A stretch of 64,000 nt of DNA, taken from contig CAWAMJ010000004.1 in the NCBI GenBank assembly GCA_963783085.1, forward strand, positions 99,526 through 163,525, given 5' to 3'. This DNA comes from CAVYUC01 sp963783085 (GTDB lineage Bacteria > Bacteroidota > Bacteroidia > Bacteroidales > Prolixibacteraceae). The notes under the pieces are model-generated. The model was not told the DNA's origin and did no database searches. It saw only the letters and a list, made by a program, of their open reading frames with translations. This document shows positions 34,100 to 43,765 of the stretch, piece by piece. Numbering within the stretch: the stretch's first letter is position 1; each line of letters begins with the position of its first letter. The translations under genes were made by a program, and so were the position numbers.

Positions 34100-34780
34100 T
34101 CAATAATCGCTATCCGTTTTGCCGCCTTTCAGCACCGCTTCGGTTGAACCGATTCCCAGCCGGTCGGCGCCCTGTTCGAGAAAAGCAACTGCATCTTCCC
34201 ATGTGCGGATTCCACCCGAGGCTTTCACTTTCATGTCATCGCCCACTGTTTTTATCATTATGTCTATAATCTCAGGTGTCGCTTTTCCCGGGCCAAAACC
34301 GGTGGAGGTTTTAACGAAATCAGCTCCGGCTACAAATGAAAGTTCGCAGGCTTTGGCAATTTGTTCAGGCGTTAAATAGCCGCTTTCCTGAATTACTTTA
34401 ACCAAAACACCGTGTTTGTGGGCCACTTCCACCACAGCTTTGATATCTTCCACTACGTAATGGTAATCTTCGCCCAAAAACCGGCCAATGTTCATCACCA
34501 TGTCAATTTCGTCGGCGCCGTCTTCAATGGCTCGTTTTGCTTGAAAGACCTTCACTTTTGTTGTGTCGGAGCCGTGTGGAAAACTCAGCACGCACGATAC
34601 TTTTACTTCGCTCTGTTTGAGCAATTCGGCAGTTTTTTCAACATCGCAGGGTTTTACACACATGCTGTAAACGCCATTTTTTATACACATCCCGGCATGT
34701 TTTGCGAGGTCGGCTTCTGTAAATTCAGGCTTTAAAACCGCGTGATCTATTGTTTTTGCTACTTGTTGCTTTGTGTACAT
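34100..34780 (-). CDS. deoC: deoxyribose-phosphate aldolase
   Basis: A 226-residue class I aldolase that splits 2-deoxyribose-5-phosphate into glyceraldehyde-3-phosphate and acetaldehyde in nucleoside breakdown. The Schiff-base lysine is K157 (GADFVKTSTGFGPG) and the proton-relay lysine K186 (MKVKASGGIRTW). Complete, of normal length for the short bacterial form. It lies 26 bp past the end of a ParE-type toxin gene on the same strand and may be read from the same transcript, though a functional link is unlikely. Confidence 0.95.
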   Translation of the reverse strand: MYTKQQVAKTIDHAVLKPEFTEADLAKHAGMCIKNGVYSMCVKPCDVEKTAELLKQSEVKVSCVLSFPHGSDTTKVKVFQAKRAIEDGADEIDMVMNIGRFLGEDYHYVVEDIKAVVEVAHKHGVLVKVIQESGYLTPEQIAKACELSFVAGADFVKTSTGFGPGKATPEIIDIMIKTVGDDMKVKASGGIRTWEDAVAFLEQGADRLGIGSTEAVLKGGKTDSDY

Positions 34781-34806
34781 TCTTACTTGCTTATATTTTG
34801 GTTCAA

Positions 34807-35100
34807 CTATTTAATTTTATTTATATCCTGATGATTCACAAACAGATGAACAAGATAGATCATATTCATTTTGATTTCATAAAAAATTGTGGTTTGTTTG
34901 CTCAGAACTGCTTTTCGAAGTCGGGGATTATAAGTTGAGACAGGGAACATTCCAGGAAAACGCTGAATGAGTTTTATTTGTTTCGAAAGTTTTATTTTGA
35001 AATTATCGATTTCCTTTTGTGACCAATTAACTCTTAAATATTCCATAATCTCATCCAGATTTTTTAATGCTTCTTCAGTCCAGAAAATTTTATATTCCAT
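34807..35100 (-). CDS. RelE/ParE-family toxin
   Basis: A 97-residue protein with the typical ParE start IFWTEEALKNLDEIMEYLRV, a helix pair, then strands (RFPGMFPVSTYNPRLRKAVL; TIFYEIKMNMIYLVHLF). ParE-like toxins inhibit gyrase while RelE-like ones cleave mRNA; the length and the RKAVL...YEI pattern fit ParE-like members. It overlaps its antitoxin gene by 11 bp. Confidence 0.85.
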   Translation of the reverse strand: MEYKIFWTEEALKNLDEIMEYLRVNWSQKEIDNFKIKLSKQIKLIQRFPGMFPVSTYNPRLRKAVLSKQTTIFYEIKMNMIYLVHLFVNHQDINKIK

Positions 35101-35317
35101 ATTTTTTCTTCACTTCACTATGCGATACGATCCTTCCTTCATCAACATCCTTCAATCCCCGTTCTATAGCTTTTTGTTGTTCGGGTGGCAATTCATACCA
35201 CCAATCATTTTCAGATGATTTCGAATCTTTTACCAGTTTCAGATATTCTATCGTTTCATCATCGTCAAGATTCGTCAACCATTCAATCAATTCCAGTTTT
35301 AATGCATCGTGTTCCAT
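35090..35317 (-). CDS. antitoxin of the ParE-type pair
   Basis: A 75-residue acidic protein (MEHDALKLELIEWLTNLDDD; PPEQQKAIERGLKDVDEGRI) ending HSEVKKKYGI. The C-terminal helix with a RGLKDVDEGR motif is the form seen in Bacteroidota antitoxins that partner ParE-like toxins. It precedes and overlaps the toxin gene. Confidence 0.82.
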   Translation of the reverse strand: MEHDALKLELIEWLTNLDDDETIEYLKLVKDSKSSENDWWYELPPEQQKAIERGLKDVDEGRIVSHSEVKKKYGI

Positions 35318-35387
35318 ATTTTTTTGTTTTGAATTTACACATTTTAAAAGATGCAGTTATCCAAAGTTGTTTTAATAATTATAAAAA

Positions 35388-35588
35388 TCATTCCTCCATC
35401 TCCCGTAAAATCTCTTCCACCTGCTCGTTTGTTTTCATGAGTTTTTCCTTGCAGATTTTCAGCAACACCGAAACCCGTTTTACTTTTTCGGCCAGCTCAT
35501 CCACATCCAGTTCCTCGTTTTCTATCTTTTCCAGAATTTCTTCAATTTCTGAAATCGCTTCGTTATACGTTATCTTTTTTGTTGCCAT
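35388..35588 (-). CDS. xseB: exodeoxyribonuclease VII small subunit
   Basis: A 66-residue protein (TYNEAISEIEEILEKIENEE, ending VEEILREMEE) with the two-helix charged architecture of XseB. It binds the large subunit to form ExoVII, which degrades single-stranded DNA. Its 5' end overlaps xseA by 26 bp. Confidence 0.92.
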   Translation of the reverse strand: MATKKITYNEAISEIEEILEKIENEELDVDELAEKVKRVSVLLKICKEKLMKTNEQVEEILREMEE

Positions 35589-37023
35589 TATGCTTTTTTA
35601 TGGTGATTTTACTTTTTACGCTGCCATCGGAAAACTGCGTTTCAATTTCATCGTTCACTTCAACCCGGGTCAACGATTTTACAATTTTACCTTCTTTTAA
35701 AGTGAGAGTGTAGCCTCGTTTCAACACGTTTTCAGGATTCAGCAGGCGTACTGAATTTTCGTTGATGGCAATCCGGTTTTGCTCCTTGTTTATTCGTTGG
35801 CGCGAATTGCCGGCAATTCTGTCCTGCAAATGTTCCAGTTTATTATTTTTACGGAAGAACACTTCGCCTGTTGTGCGACTTAACATTCGTTTTTTTGAAT
35901 CGAGCGAATTTTTCGCATCTACATTCCAGATTGAAATTGCTGATCGCAGGTCGAATTTCAGATTACTCAGTTCATTTTCTTTGAGAAATACAAACCGGTT
36001 GACATTTCGCTGAATCTGGTTTCCTTTTTTAACCAGTATATTGTTTTTTTCTAGGATAAAATTACCAACCAAAAGCTGGACGTTCTCAGCCAAACGTTCG
36101 AGTCTTGTTTGGTTTTGCTCCACTTTTTCGCGGGTTAGTTGAATAATTTCTGCTTCTGCCAAAATAAGGCGGTCGTAAAACCGTTCCACGCCATTGATGA
36201 AAAATTCGGCTACCGCTGTTGGTGTTTTCATACGCGTATGCGCCACCATGTCGGTGATGGTATCGTCTTTTTCGTGGCCGATTCCGGTAATAATTGGCAA
36301 CGGAAACTGGGTGACATGAAATGCCAAATCATAATTGTCGAAACAACTTAAATCGGCCGTGGCGCCGCCACCGCGGATTATTGCCACCGCATCGAAAAAA
36401 TCTTCGTATTCGTAAATCCGCTCGAGCGCCTGAATAATGGAAGGTACAGCGGCAGCACCCTGCATGTAAGCTTCGAAAATATGCGTATGAAATTTAAATC
36501 CGTGTTCGTTTGAGTCGAGGTGTTTGATGAAATCCTGGTAACCGGCCGCAGTTTTTGAAGAAATCACTGCGATTTTCTGAGGCGCCAATGGTAATTTAAG
36601 CTCGCGGTTCATGTCAAAAATCCCTTCACTCTGCAGCCGTTCAATAATTTCCTTTCGTTGCAGCGCCAGGTCGCCAACTGTATAGGCCGGATCGATATCC
36701 TTGATGTTCAAACTCAGTCCGTACGCCGGATGATATTCTACCGAAACCTGCACTAAAATTTTCAATCCATGGGTGAAAAACTGGCCTGTAGTGGTTTCGA
36801 AATAAGGCCGTAACATCCGGAAGGTATACGACCAGATGGTTGCACGCGCCCGGGCAATTATTTCATTCTCAACTTTTTCAACCAGTTCGAGATAACAATG
36901 TCCGCTGCGGTTTTCTTTCAGTTCACTAATTTCGGCAATTACCCAAACGGTTGAAGGAAATGCTTCGAAAAGCGTTTCTTTAATCTGTTCGTTTAATTCA
37001 AAAAGTGTTAGTTTTTGTTTCAT
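35563..37023 (-). CDS. xseA: exodeoxyribonuclease VII large subunit
   Basis: A 486-residue protein. The N-terminal OB-fold (residues about 5-110) contains FPSTVWVIAEISELKENRSG and HCYLELV; the catalytic domain includes IAVISSKTAAGYQDFIKHLD near 150, IIRGGGATADLSCFDNYDLA near 215, and ITGIGHEKDDTITDMVAHTR with MKTPTAVAEF near 245-270, followed by the long coiled-coil region. The stop overlaps xseB. It lies 5 bp downstream of the subtilase gene, so the three genes may share a transcript. Complete. Confidence 0.95.
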   Translation of the reverse strand: MKQKLTLFELNEQIKETLFEAFPSTVWVIAEISELKENRSGHCYLELVEKVENEIIARARATIWSYTFRMLRPYFETTTGQFFTHGLKILVQVSVEYHPAYGLSLNIKDIDPAYTVGDLALQRKEIIERLQSEGIFDMNRELKLPLAPQKIAVISSKTAAGYQDFIKHLDSNEHGFKFHTHIFEAYMQGAAAVPSIIQALERIYEYEDFFDAVAIIRGGGATADLSCFDNYDLAFHVTQFPLPIITGIGHEKDDTITDMVAHTRMKTPTAVAEFFINGVERFYDRLILAEAEIIQLTREKVEQNQTRLERLAENVQLLVGNFILEKNNILVKKGNQIQRNVNRFVFLKENELSNLKFDLRSAISIWNVDAKNSLDSKKRMLSRTTGEVFFRKNNKLEHLQDRIAGNSRQRINKEQNRIAINENSVRLLNPENVLKRGYTLTLKEGKIVKSLTRVEVNDEIETQFSDGSVKSKITIKKHNGNKKDNV

Positions 37024-37028
37024 TTCCT

Positions 37029-38678
37029 TCAGCGGATTAAGCTAATTTTTACCGTTTCTGTTGTGGTTTCCGATTCAATTTTCAAAATTAGTAAACCTGC
37101 CGGTAATGCCTGTAAATTGCTGATAACAATTTTGGATGTTGGAGTTTTTTGTTGGTTCAGTATCAATCTGCCGTCAATGGTAAAAAAGGATAGTTTTACC
37201 AGTTCATTTTCATTCGGATCCGAACGTTGAACATAGATGTGATCCACTGCCGGATTGGGATAAACCAGCCACACATTTTTCTCCTCCTTTAGCGTATCCC
37301 AAAAACTTTTAAGGATTTTATCGGCAATTTTCATGTCCGGAATTCCATAGCCCGTTAAAGAATCGGAAGCCGGATAAAGGCTGGCGCTTTGTTCGATGGC
37401 GTGTTTTACCTGAAGGGCAGATGCAGCAGGATTTGCCTGCCACAAACAAGCTCCCATTCCGGCCATCACCGGCGCCGAAAATGACGTTCCGTTGCTATAC
37501 CCAAAACTTCCGTCGATTTTTTGAAGGTACGTGCTTCTTCCGAGTGCGGCAACATTGGGTTTTACATCTCCGTCGGCAGCAGGGCCAAATGATGTGAAAG
37601 AAGCCGGCTCCGCTAAATAATCCACTGCGCCCACTGCAATTGCCCCGTCGGCATCCGATGGAGTTATTATATATTTCCATTCATCGTTCCCTTCATTGCC
37701 GGCGCTGCAAAAAACAAGCATTCCGCGTGATGCAGCTATGTTTGCGCCTATTGCAGCCCGCGTGGTCCGGCCGTCCATTTCTGCATAGGTGTGGTTCATT
37801 TGTTCATCGTCGAATTCAAAATATCCCAACGAAGAATTAATTATGTCGGCACCCACACTATCGGCAAATTCTGCAGCGGCAACCCAGTTATCTTCTTCGA
37901 TTAAATATTCCGAACTGGTGTCTTCGGAGCGAATCAACCAATATGATGCATCCGGGGCAGTGCCTACAAGTTTTCCCGGAACGTTTCCGGCCATGCAGGA
38001 TAATACGCTCATTCCATGATAATGGGTACGGTAAAAATCCACTTTCGGATTAACAAAATCTTTGGCGCCGAGAATCCGGTTTTCTGTGCGCAAGCTATCA
38101 AATGCAGGATAATTATTAACTTCATAAAAACCACCGTCCAAAACTGCGATTTGCATGTTTTGTCCGCGGTAGTTTTGCTTATGCAAATACTGTCCGTTCA
38201 ATTGCGCCACCTGATAAACCGACAAACCATAGAACGAAGTATCTATGGAAAGAGAATCATCCGGTAGTTCCAATTCCCGGAATTTATCAACTGCGCTTTT
38301 TTGTTCCCCGGCTGGTTTGGTTAGCTGAACCTGTTTCACAAATGGAAGTTGCAATGCCAGCACACGAAAGCTATCGGTTTCAGCATTCACAGTTACTCCA
38401 TTTAACCATTTGGAAGAATGAACATATTCGGCGCCCAAATTTAAAACCTGTTGAATATATGGGGCATTCACAGGAAGATCGAATGAATCGATGGCGATGT
38501 TTTGTTTCGCTCTTCGTTTCAAAGCGCCTTCCGAAAGATATTCTTCAGGGTTCGACAGCGAAAATTGTGAATTGTTTTTATCGGTAAATGCCACCCAATA
38601 ATAATCTTGAGACTTACCGACCAGTGAAACTAAAAGCAATATATTCAGGAAACCAGCAAAGAGGGACTTTTTCAACAT
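37029..38678 (-). CDS. secreted S8 subtilisin-like protease with T9SS sorting signal
   Basis: A 549-residue protease with signal peptide (FLNILLLVSLVGKSQ) and the catalytic triad D181 (IAVLDGGFYEV), H221 (THYHGMSVLSCMAG) and S399 (NGTSFSAPVMAG). An N-terminal propeptide-like region occupies about 25-165. The C-terminal 75 residues (VYPNPAVDHIYVQR ... ILKIESETTTETVKISLIR) form the type A sorting domain of the type IX secretion system, so it is exported across the outer membrane and probably attached to the surface. No T9SS core gene lies in the window. Confidence 0.93.
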   Translation of the reverse strand: MLKKSLFAGFLNILLLVSLVGKSQDYYWVAFTDKNNSQFSLSNPEEYLSEGALKRRAKQNIAIDSFDLPVNAPYIQQVLNLGAEYVHSSKWLNGVTVNAETDSFRVLALQLPFVKQVQLTKPAGEQKSAVDKFRELELPDDSLSIDTSFYGLSVYQVAQLNGQYLHKQNYRGQNMQIAVLDGGFYEVNNYPAFDSLRTENRILGAKDFVNPKVDFYRTHYHGMSVLSCMAGNVPGKLVGTAPDASYWLIRSEDTSSEYLIEEDNWVAAAEFADSVGADIINSSLGYFEFDDEQMNHTYAEMDGRTTRAAIGANIAASRGMLVFCSAGNEGNDEWKYIITPSDADGAIAVGAVDYLAEPASFTSFGPAADGDVKPNVAALGRSTYLQKIDGSFGYSNGTSFSAPVMAGMGACLWQANPAASALQVKHAIEQSASLYPASDSLTGYGIPDMKIADKILKSFWDTLKEEKNVWLVYPNPAVDHIYVQRSDPNENELVKLSFFTIDGRLILNQQKTPTSKIVISNLQALPAGLLILKIESETTTETVKISLIR

Positions 38679-38728
38679 TTAACAGGACTTTAAAAACGAC
38701 TAAGCAAGTTAATAATTATCCTGATGTT

Positions 38729-39535
38729 CTATCGGAAAATGTTCATTTTGCGCATGTATTCGGTGGGGTCTTCCATAAATTTTTCGGGGTCGGGTACGGA
38801 ATTTTTATTTTTTTCCAGGTTTTGCATTTGCAGGTTGTCGATGCTGTCGCGGACCGCCGGATTCAGCAGTTTACCTTCATCGTATTCCAATGTATAGAGA
38901 AATTCGCCATTTTCGTCGTAATATTTCCAGTCGCCGTCACGCAGGTTATTAATGTATTTGGCTTCCATCTCGATTCTTCCGTTCTGAAAATAAGTAAGGC
39001 AGAGTCCGTTTCTCTTGTCATTGCTGAATTTGCACTGCATGTATGGTTTCCCGTTTTTATAAAATACCTCGTATTTCCCGTCCTGTTTTCCGTTTTTCCA
39101 TTCCGAAGACTCAAGTATTTCACCGGAATCGTAAAATTTCAGTGCCAGTCCGTTTTTTACTCCGTTTGTATAGTTCTCTTCAGCTATTTTCCTGTCCTGG
39201 GAATACATGATCCATTTGCCGGATTTTTTCTCGTTGACGTAATTTCCTTCTGCTACTTTTTTGCCATAAGGGTTAAACAGCTGCACATGGGCCGTATCCG
39301 AATTTTCATCGTAATTTATCAATGCTTTCAACTGGCCTCCTTCGTGGTATCGTTTCCATTTACCCACAGGTTTGCCGTCTTTAAACCAGCCTTCGTACAT
39401 TAACCGGCTGTTGGGATATTTTTTTTGCCATAATCCCTGCCGCAAACCATTTGCATCAATTTGATTTTCCTGTGCATACAATGAAACTGTAATCGTTAAA
39501 ATAATAATTGTCCAAAAAACCCTCATATTCGACAT
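38729..39535 (-). CDS. secreted MORN-repeat / YwqK-type protein
   Basis: The start at 39535 (MSNMRVFWTIIILTITVSLY) is chosen for its signal peptide; a longer in-frame start lies at 39619. The mature part has at least eight repeats of the G-x-W-K-x-Y-x-x-x-G form (GKWKRYHEGGQL; GDWKYYDENGEF), the toxin-antitoxin YwqK/MORN family. Repeats are about 22-24 residues. It is likely periplasmic or surface-exposed; function unknown. A 50-bp gap separates its stop from the subtilase start. Confidence 0.78.
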   Translation of the reverse strand: MSNMRVFWTIIILTITVSLYAQENQIDANGLRQGLWQKKYPNSRLMYEGWFKDGKPVGKWKRYHEGGQLKALINYDENSDTAHVQLFNPYGKKVAEGNYVNEKKSGKWIMYSQDRKIAEENYTNGVKNGLALKFYDSGEILESSEWKNGKQDGKYEVFYKNGKPYMQCKFSNDKRNGLCLTYFQNGRIEMEAKYINNLRDGDWKYYDENGEFLYTLEYDEGKLLNPAVRDSIDNLQMQNLEKNKNSVPDPEKFMEDPTEYMRKMNIFR

Positions 39536-39710
39536 TTTGAAATAGAACTGCAAAATTAAGCTTTTATTTCGGCGCGAAATGTTATAAAAAATTAAAGCCC
39601 CGCACTGGATCGAAAACAAGAGAAAACCATGGCTAACGGAATAAATTCAGATAATATATTAGACAATATTGATTATTTTTTGTATTTTTAGCCAACATTT
39701 TATCCAAAAT

Positions 39711-39983
39711 ATGTATTCATTAGAACCAACTCCTAACGAGGTCAGTAAAAAGTTAGCAAACAGATTTCGAATTCTGCGAAAGAAATCAAAAATCTCACAG
39801 CAAGAGATGGCAGAAAGGTCTGGTGTTTCACTGGGTAGCTTAAAACGTTTCGAAAATACCGGAAAAATATCTTTGGAATCACTGCTTAAATTAATGCACC
39901 TTCTTGGACGATTAAATGAAATCGATAGTATTCTTGCCATTGATGAAAACAGGGAAGATATTGAAGAGCTTTTTTCAAAATAA
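39711..39983 (+). CDS. hipB: HipB-type helix-turn-helix antitoxin
   Basis: 90 residues from the ATG at 39711 (MYSLEPTPNEVSKKLANRFR); the upstream in-frame start is in AT-rich non-coding sequence. The XRE helix-turn-helix is at about 15-70 (LRKKSKISQQEMAERSGVSL; GSLKRFENTGKISLESLLKL). It lies 11 bp before hipA and should act as antitoxin and repressor of the pair. Confidence 0.88.
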   Translation: MYSLEPTPNEVSKKLANRFRILRKKSKISQQEMAERSGVSLGSLKRFENTGKISLESLLKLMHLLGRLNEIDSILAIDENREDIEELFSK

Positions 39984-39994
39984 TCTAAAATCCA

Positions 39995-41224
39995 ATGATT
40001 GGAACAAAAAAAATAACAGTCTCACTGTTGCTTGAAGGAACCAGATATGAGGTAGGCGAGCTGGTACTATCCAATGGTAGAATTTATTTTAGATATGATG
40101 CGGACTACCTGAAAAATGGATTCAGCCTGTCCCCTATTAAATTACCGTTTACCAGTGAAATTGTGAGTGCTGACAGAGAACCGTTTGAAGGATTATTTGG
40201 TGTATTCAATGACTCTTTACCCGATGGATGGGGACGTTTGTTGCTGGATCGTTCATTAGCTTCAAAAGGAATCGACATTGCCGGAATTACACCTTTAGAC
40301 AGATTAGCCTTTGTTGGATCAACAGGTATGGGGGCTCTTATTTACCAGCCTGAGATTGAACCGAGAAAAGATGCAGGTACAATTCCTGAGTTGGATTTAC
40401 TTGCAAAAGAGGTGAAACAGATACTTCACGGAACAAGTTCTGACATTATTGAAGAATTATTTATTCTCGGAGGATCGTCCGGAGGTGCCCGCCCCAAGGT
40501 TTTTGTTAGCTATAATTCCAATACAGGAGATTTGATACATGGATTGAACAACCTCTCTGAGGGATATGATGATTGGATTATAAAGTTTCCATCGTCTTCA
40601 GACAATCCGGAAATTGCCAATATCGAATTCGCCTATCATAAAATGGCAATGCAAGCAGGCATACAAATGAGTGAATGCAGATTATTTACCGGAAAATCAG
40701 GAAAGGTATATTTTGGAACAAAGCGATTTGATCGGGAAGGGAGTAAGCGTCTGCACACGCATACCGCCTCCGGACTTATGCATGATAATTTCAGAATGAG
40801 TACCATGGATTACGGACATTTAATGGATTGTGCATTCCGGCTGGAAAGGCATGTAAAAGCCTACGAGAAAATTTTCAGACTGGCAGCATTCAATGTTTAC
40901 TCACATAACCGCGACGACCATAGTAAAAACTTCTCTTTTCTAATGAACGGAAAAGGGGAATGGCAGTTTGCCCCGGCTTATGACCTGACATTTTCAAATT
41001 CCGCATACGGATTTCACAGTACCATGATAGCCGGGGAAAGTCAGAATCCCGGACGAAAACAGCTATTGAAACTGGCCGATCATTTTGGCTTAAAAAACGC
41101 TGGAATTATTATCGAAGAAGTTCAGGACGCTATTAACCAGTGGCCAACAATAGCCAGGGAATGCGGCGTATTAAACAATATTATTCAAAATATTCAAAAA
41201 GCTGTGAGTAAAATTATGGACTAA
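39995..41224 (+). CDS. hipA: HipA-type serine/threonine kinase toxin
   Basis: A 409-residue protein of the full HipA type. The N-terminal region includes PFEGLFGVFNDSLPDGWGRL near residue 67-86, then GSSGGARPKVFVSYN near 156 (nucleotide-binding loop), and the kinase core NVYSHNRDDHSKNFSFL near 305 with FAPAYDLTFS near 329 (catalytic Asp and metal-binding Asp regions). HipA of Escherichia coli phosphorylates glutamyl-tRNA synthetase and causes persistence. A bidirectional terminator separates it from dnaK. Confidence 0.93.
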   Translation: MIGTKKITVSLLLEGTRYEVGELVLSNGRIYFRYDADYLKNGFSLSPIKLPFTSEIVSADREPFEGLFGVFNDSLPDGWGRLLLDRSLASKGIDIAGITPLDRLAFVGSTGMGALIYQPEIEPRKDAGTIPELDLLAKEVKQILHGTSSDIIEELFILGGSSGGARPKVFVSYNSNTGDLIHGLNNLSEGYDDWIIKFPSSSDNPEIANIEFAYHKMAMQAGIQMSECRLFTGKSGKVYFGTKRFDREGSKRLHTHTASGLMHDNFRMSTMDYGHLMDCAFRLERHVKAYEKIFRLAAFNVYSHNRDDHSKNFSFLMNGKGEWQFAPAYDLTFSNSAYGFHSTMIAGESQNPGRKQLLKLADHFGLKNAGIIIEEVQDAINQWPTIARECGVLNNIIQNIQKAVSKIMD

Positions 41225-41303
41225 AACATATTTTAGTTTTGGCACTAAACTATGACTAGAAAATATGAAAAACAAGTGTGTAAAAGCGAACCACTTCAAA
41301 AAA

Positions 41304-41334
41304 AAACGCAGTAAGTCAGAAACTTACTGCGTTT
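41304..41334. terminator. bidirectional terminator between hipA and dnaK
   Basis: A 13-bp perfect stem (AAACGCAGTAAGT / ACTTACTGCGTTT) with a 5-nt loop is flanked by a run of A before it and a short T run after it, so it can stop transcripts from both strands where hipA and dnaK converge. Confidence 0.82.
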
Positions 41335-41367
41335 TGCTAATTATTGATTATCGTTAATAATCGCTAT

Positions 41368-43306
41368 TTACTTCACTTCTTCAAAATCTACGTCGGTAAC
41401 TTCGCCGTCGTCTTTGCCGCCGTCAGACGGACCGCCTTGCTGACCGCCACTTTGCTGACCTCCGGTTGGTCCGCCCTGCTGGCCTTGTGCTCCACCTTGT
41501 GCCTGAGCTGCATTGTACATTTCCTGCGATGCAGCCTGAGAACACGGTATTCAGCTCATTCATTGCAGTTTCGATAGCCGGCAAATCCTGTGATTTGTGT
41601 GCTTCTTTCAGTTTTGCGAGCGCATCTTCAATCGGTTTCTTTTTATCGGCAGGAATTTTATCGCCATAATCTTTCAGTTGTTTTTCTGTCTGGAAAATCA
41701 AACTGTCGGCCTGGTTCAACTTATCCACTTTTTCCTTGGTCTGTTTGTCGGCTTCGGCATTGGCTTCTGCTTCCTGTTTCATTTTTTTGATTTCATCATC
41801 CGACAGCCCTGATGAAGCTTCGATTCGGATCGACTGTGATTTACCGGTTGCTTTGTCTTTTGCATGAACATGCAGAATTCCGTTGGCATCGATGTCGAAT
41901 GTTACTTCAATTTGTGGTACACCGCGCGGGGCTGGCGGAATTCCATCGAGGTGGAACCTTCCGATGGTTTTATTTCCTGAAGCAATCGGGCGTTCACCCT
42001 GTAATACATGAATTTCCACGGAAGGCTGGTTGTCAGCAGCGGTAGTAAACGTTTCCGATTTTTTCGTCGGAATGGTTGTATTGGCTTCAATTAATTTGGT
42101 CATCACACCGCCCATGGTTTCAATACCCAAAGAAAGCGGAGTAACATCGAGCAACAGTACATCTTTTACTTCGCCGGTAAGAACACCACCCTGAATTGCT
42201 GCACCTATTGCCACAACCTCATCCGGGTTAACACCTTTCGACGGATTTTTACCAAAGAATTCTTTTACTTTTTCCTGAATAGCAGGAATACGGGTTGAAC
42301 CGCCCACTAAAATCACCTCGTCGATGTCGCTGGCTGTCATGCCTGCATTTTTCATAGCCTTCCGGCACGGTTCAATTGTAGCATTAATCAACTTGTCTGA
42401 AAGTTGTTCAAATTTTGAACGTGTCAACGTTTTTACCAGGTGTTTTGGAATTCCATCAACCGGCATAATATACGGCAGGTTGATTTCTGTTTGTGTTGAA
42501 CTTGAAAGTTCAATTTTTGCTTTTTCGGCAGCTTCCTTTAATCGCTGCAGCGCCATCGGATCGCGTTTCAAATCCACACCTTCGTCTTTTTTAAATTCTT
42601 CTGCCAGCCAGTCAATAATTACCTGGTCAAAATCATCGCCGCCGAGATGTGTATCCCCGTCAGTTGATTTTACTTCGAAAACGCCTTCGCCCAGTTCCAG
42701 AATGGAAATATCGAATGTACCCCCACCCAGGTCAAAAACGGCAATTTTCATGTCTTTTTCCTGCTTGTCCAAGCCATACGCCAACGATGCGGCGGTGGGT
42801 TCGTTGATAATCCGCTGGACTTTCAACCCTGCAATTTCGCCTGCTTCCTTGGTTGCCTGACGCTGTGAATCGCTAAAATATGCCGGCACGGTAATCACTG
42901 CTTCTGTTACCTCCTGCCCAAGATAATCTTCAGCAGTTTTTTTCATTTTCTGTAAAACCATTGCAGAAATTTCCTGTGGCGAATATTTGCGATCGTCAAT
43001 TTGTACGCGCGGCGTATTATTGTCTCCCTTAACTACTTTATATGGCACCCGTGCTACTTCTTTATTCACACGGTCGAAAGTTTCACCCATAAAACGTTTG
43101 ATGGAGAAAACAGTTTTGCTTGGATTGGTAATCGCCTGACGTTTTGCGGGATCACCAATTTTACGCTCCCCGTTTTCAACAAACGCAACAATCGAAGGTG
43201 TGGTACGTTTCCCTTCACTGTTGGGTATTACAACAGGTTCGTTACCTTCCATAACCGCCACACATGAGTTGGTGGTTCCTAAGTCGATTCCAATTATTTT
43301 TCCCAT
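41368..43306 (-). CDS. dnaK: molecular chaperone DnaK (single-base frameshift near the C-terminus)
   Basis: Hsp70: IGIDLGTTNSCVAVMEG at the N-terminus, the ATPase signatures VFDLGGGTFDISILELG near residue 195 and ILVGGSTRIPAIQEKV near 335, then the substrate-binding domain. The open frame runs to 41423 (627 residues), but its last 40 residues are unlike any DnaK. Removing one base near 41538-41541 restores the usual tail (FQAASQEMYNAAQAQGG ... VTDVDFEEVK) with a stop at 41368-41370 and a normal length of 645 residues. I read this as a probable single-base sequence error, as a shifted tail in this essential-type gene would be unlikely to persist. It converges on hipA across the terminator at 41304-41334. 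Confidence 0.93.
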
Positions 43307-43765
43307 TTTAATCTATATTTTATGTTTTCGTAATCCGTTTTTCAAAATTTCTGATGCTGATTGAGCAATGAATGTGCCACCGTAAATTTTCCCGTATATG
43401 GCGAAATTCTGACACCACAAACCTGAAAATCGGTAAATTCTGCTGTCAAATCCGGTGACAAAAAGGCAGAAATGAAATATGGAATTCAATTGCCGGGACT
43501 TTAAAGATGGAATAACTGAGTTGAAGGTGGTCCAAAAAATTACTGTTTACGTTATCAACGATATCTTTTATCGGATAACTCGTTACTTGAGCAGGTTAAA
43601 AGTTTACATGTGTTTTTTCTTTTGGTTTTCCTGCCAGTTGTAAAAGTTATTCCAGCTAAACAAAATAAAAATTTAAAAATAGATTTGACAGGAACCTGCA
43701 AAATATTCACCTTTCTTTTCCAAAAAAGTTTATTATTTTCGGACTCAATATCTAATATTACTATT
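43307..43765. other. intergenic region, dnaK to the COG4299-like gene
   Basis: Divergent promoter region of about 460 bp. No further gene, RNA gene or repeat is evident. A CIRCE-like inverted repeat or other heat-shock operator could not be identified by eye. Confidence 0.4.

Noticed and set aside
41241..41425. An alternative DnaK C-terminus rich in Arg and Ser
   Set aside because: It is the out-of-frame reading of the standard Gly/Gln-rich tail after one extra base.
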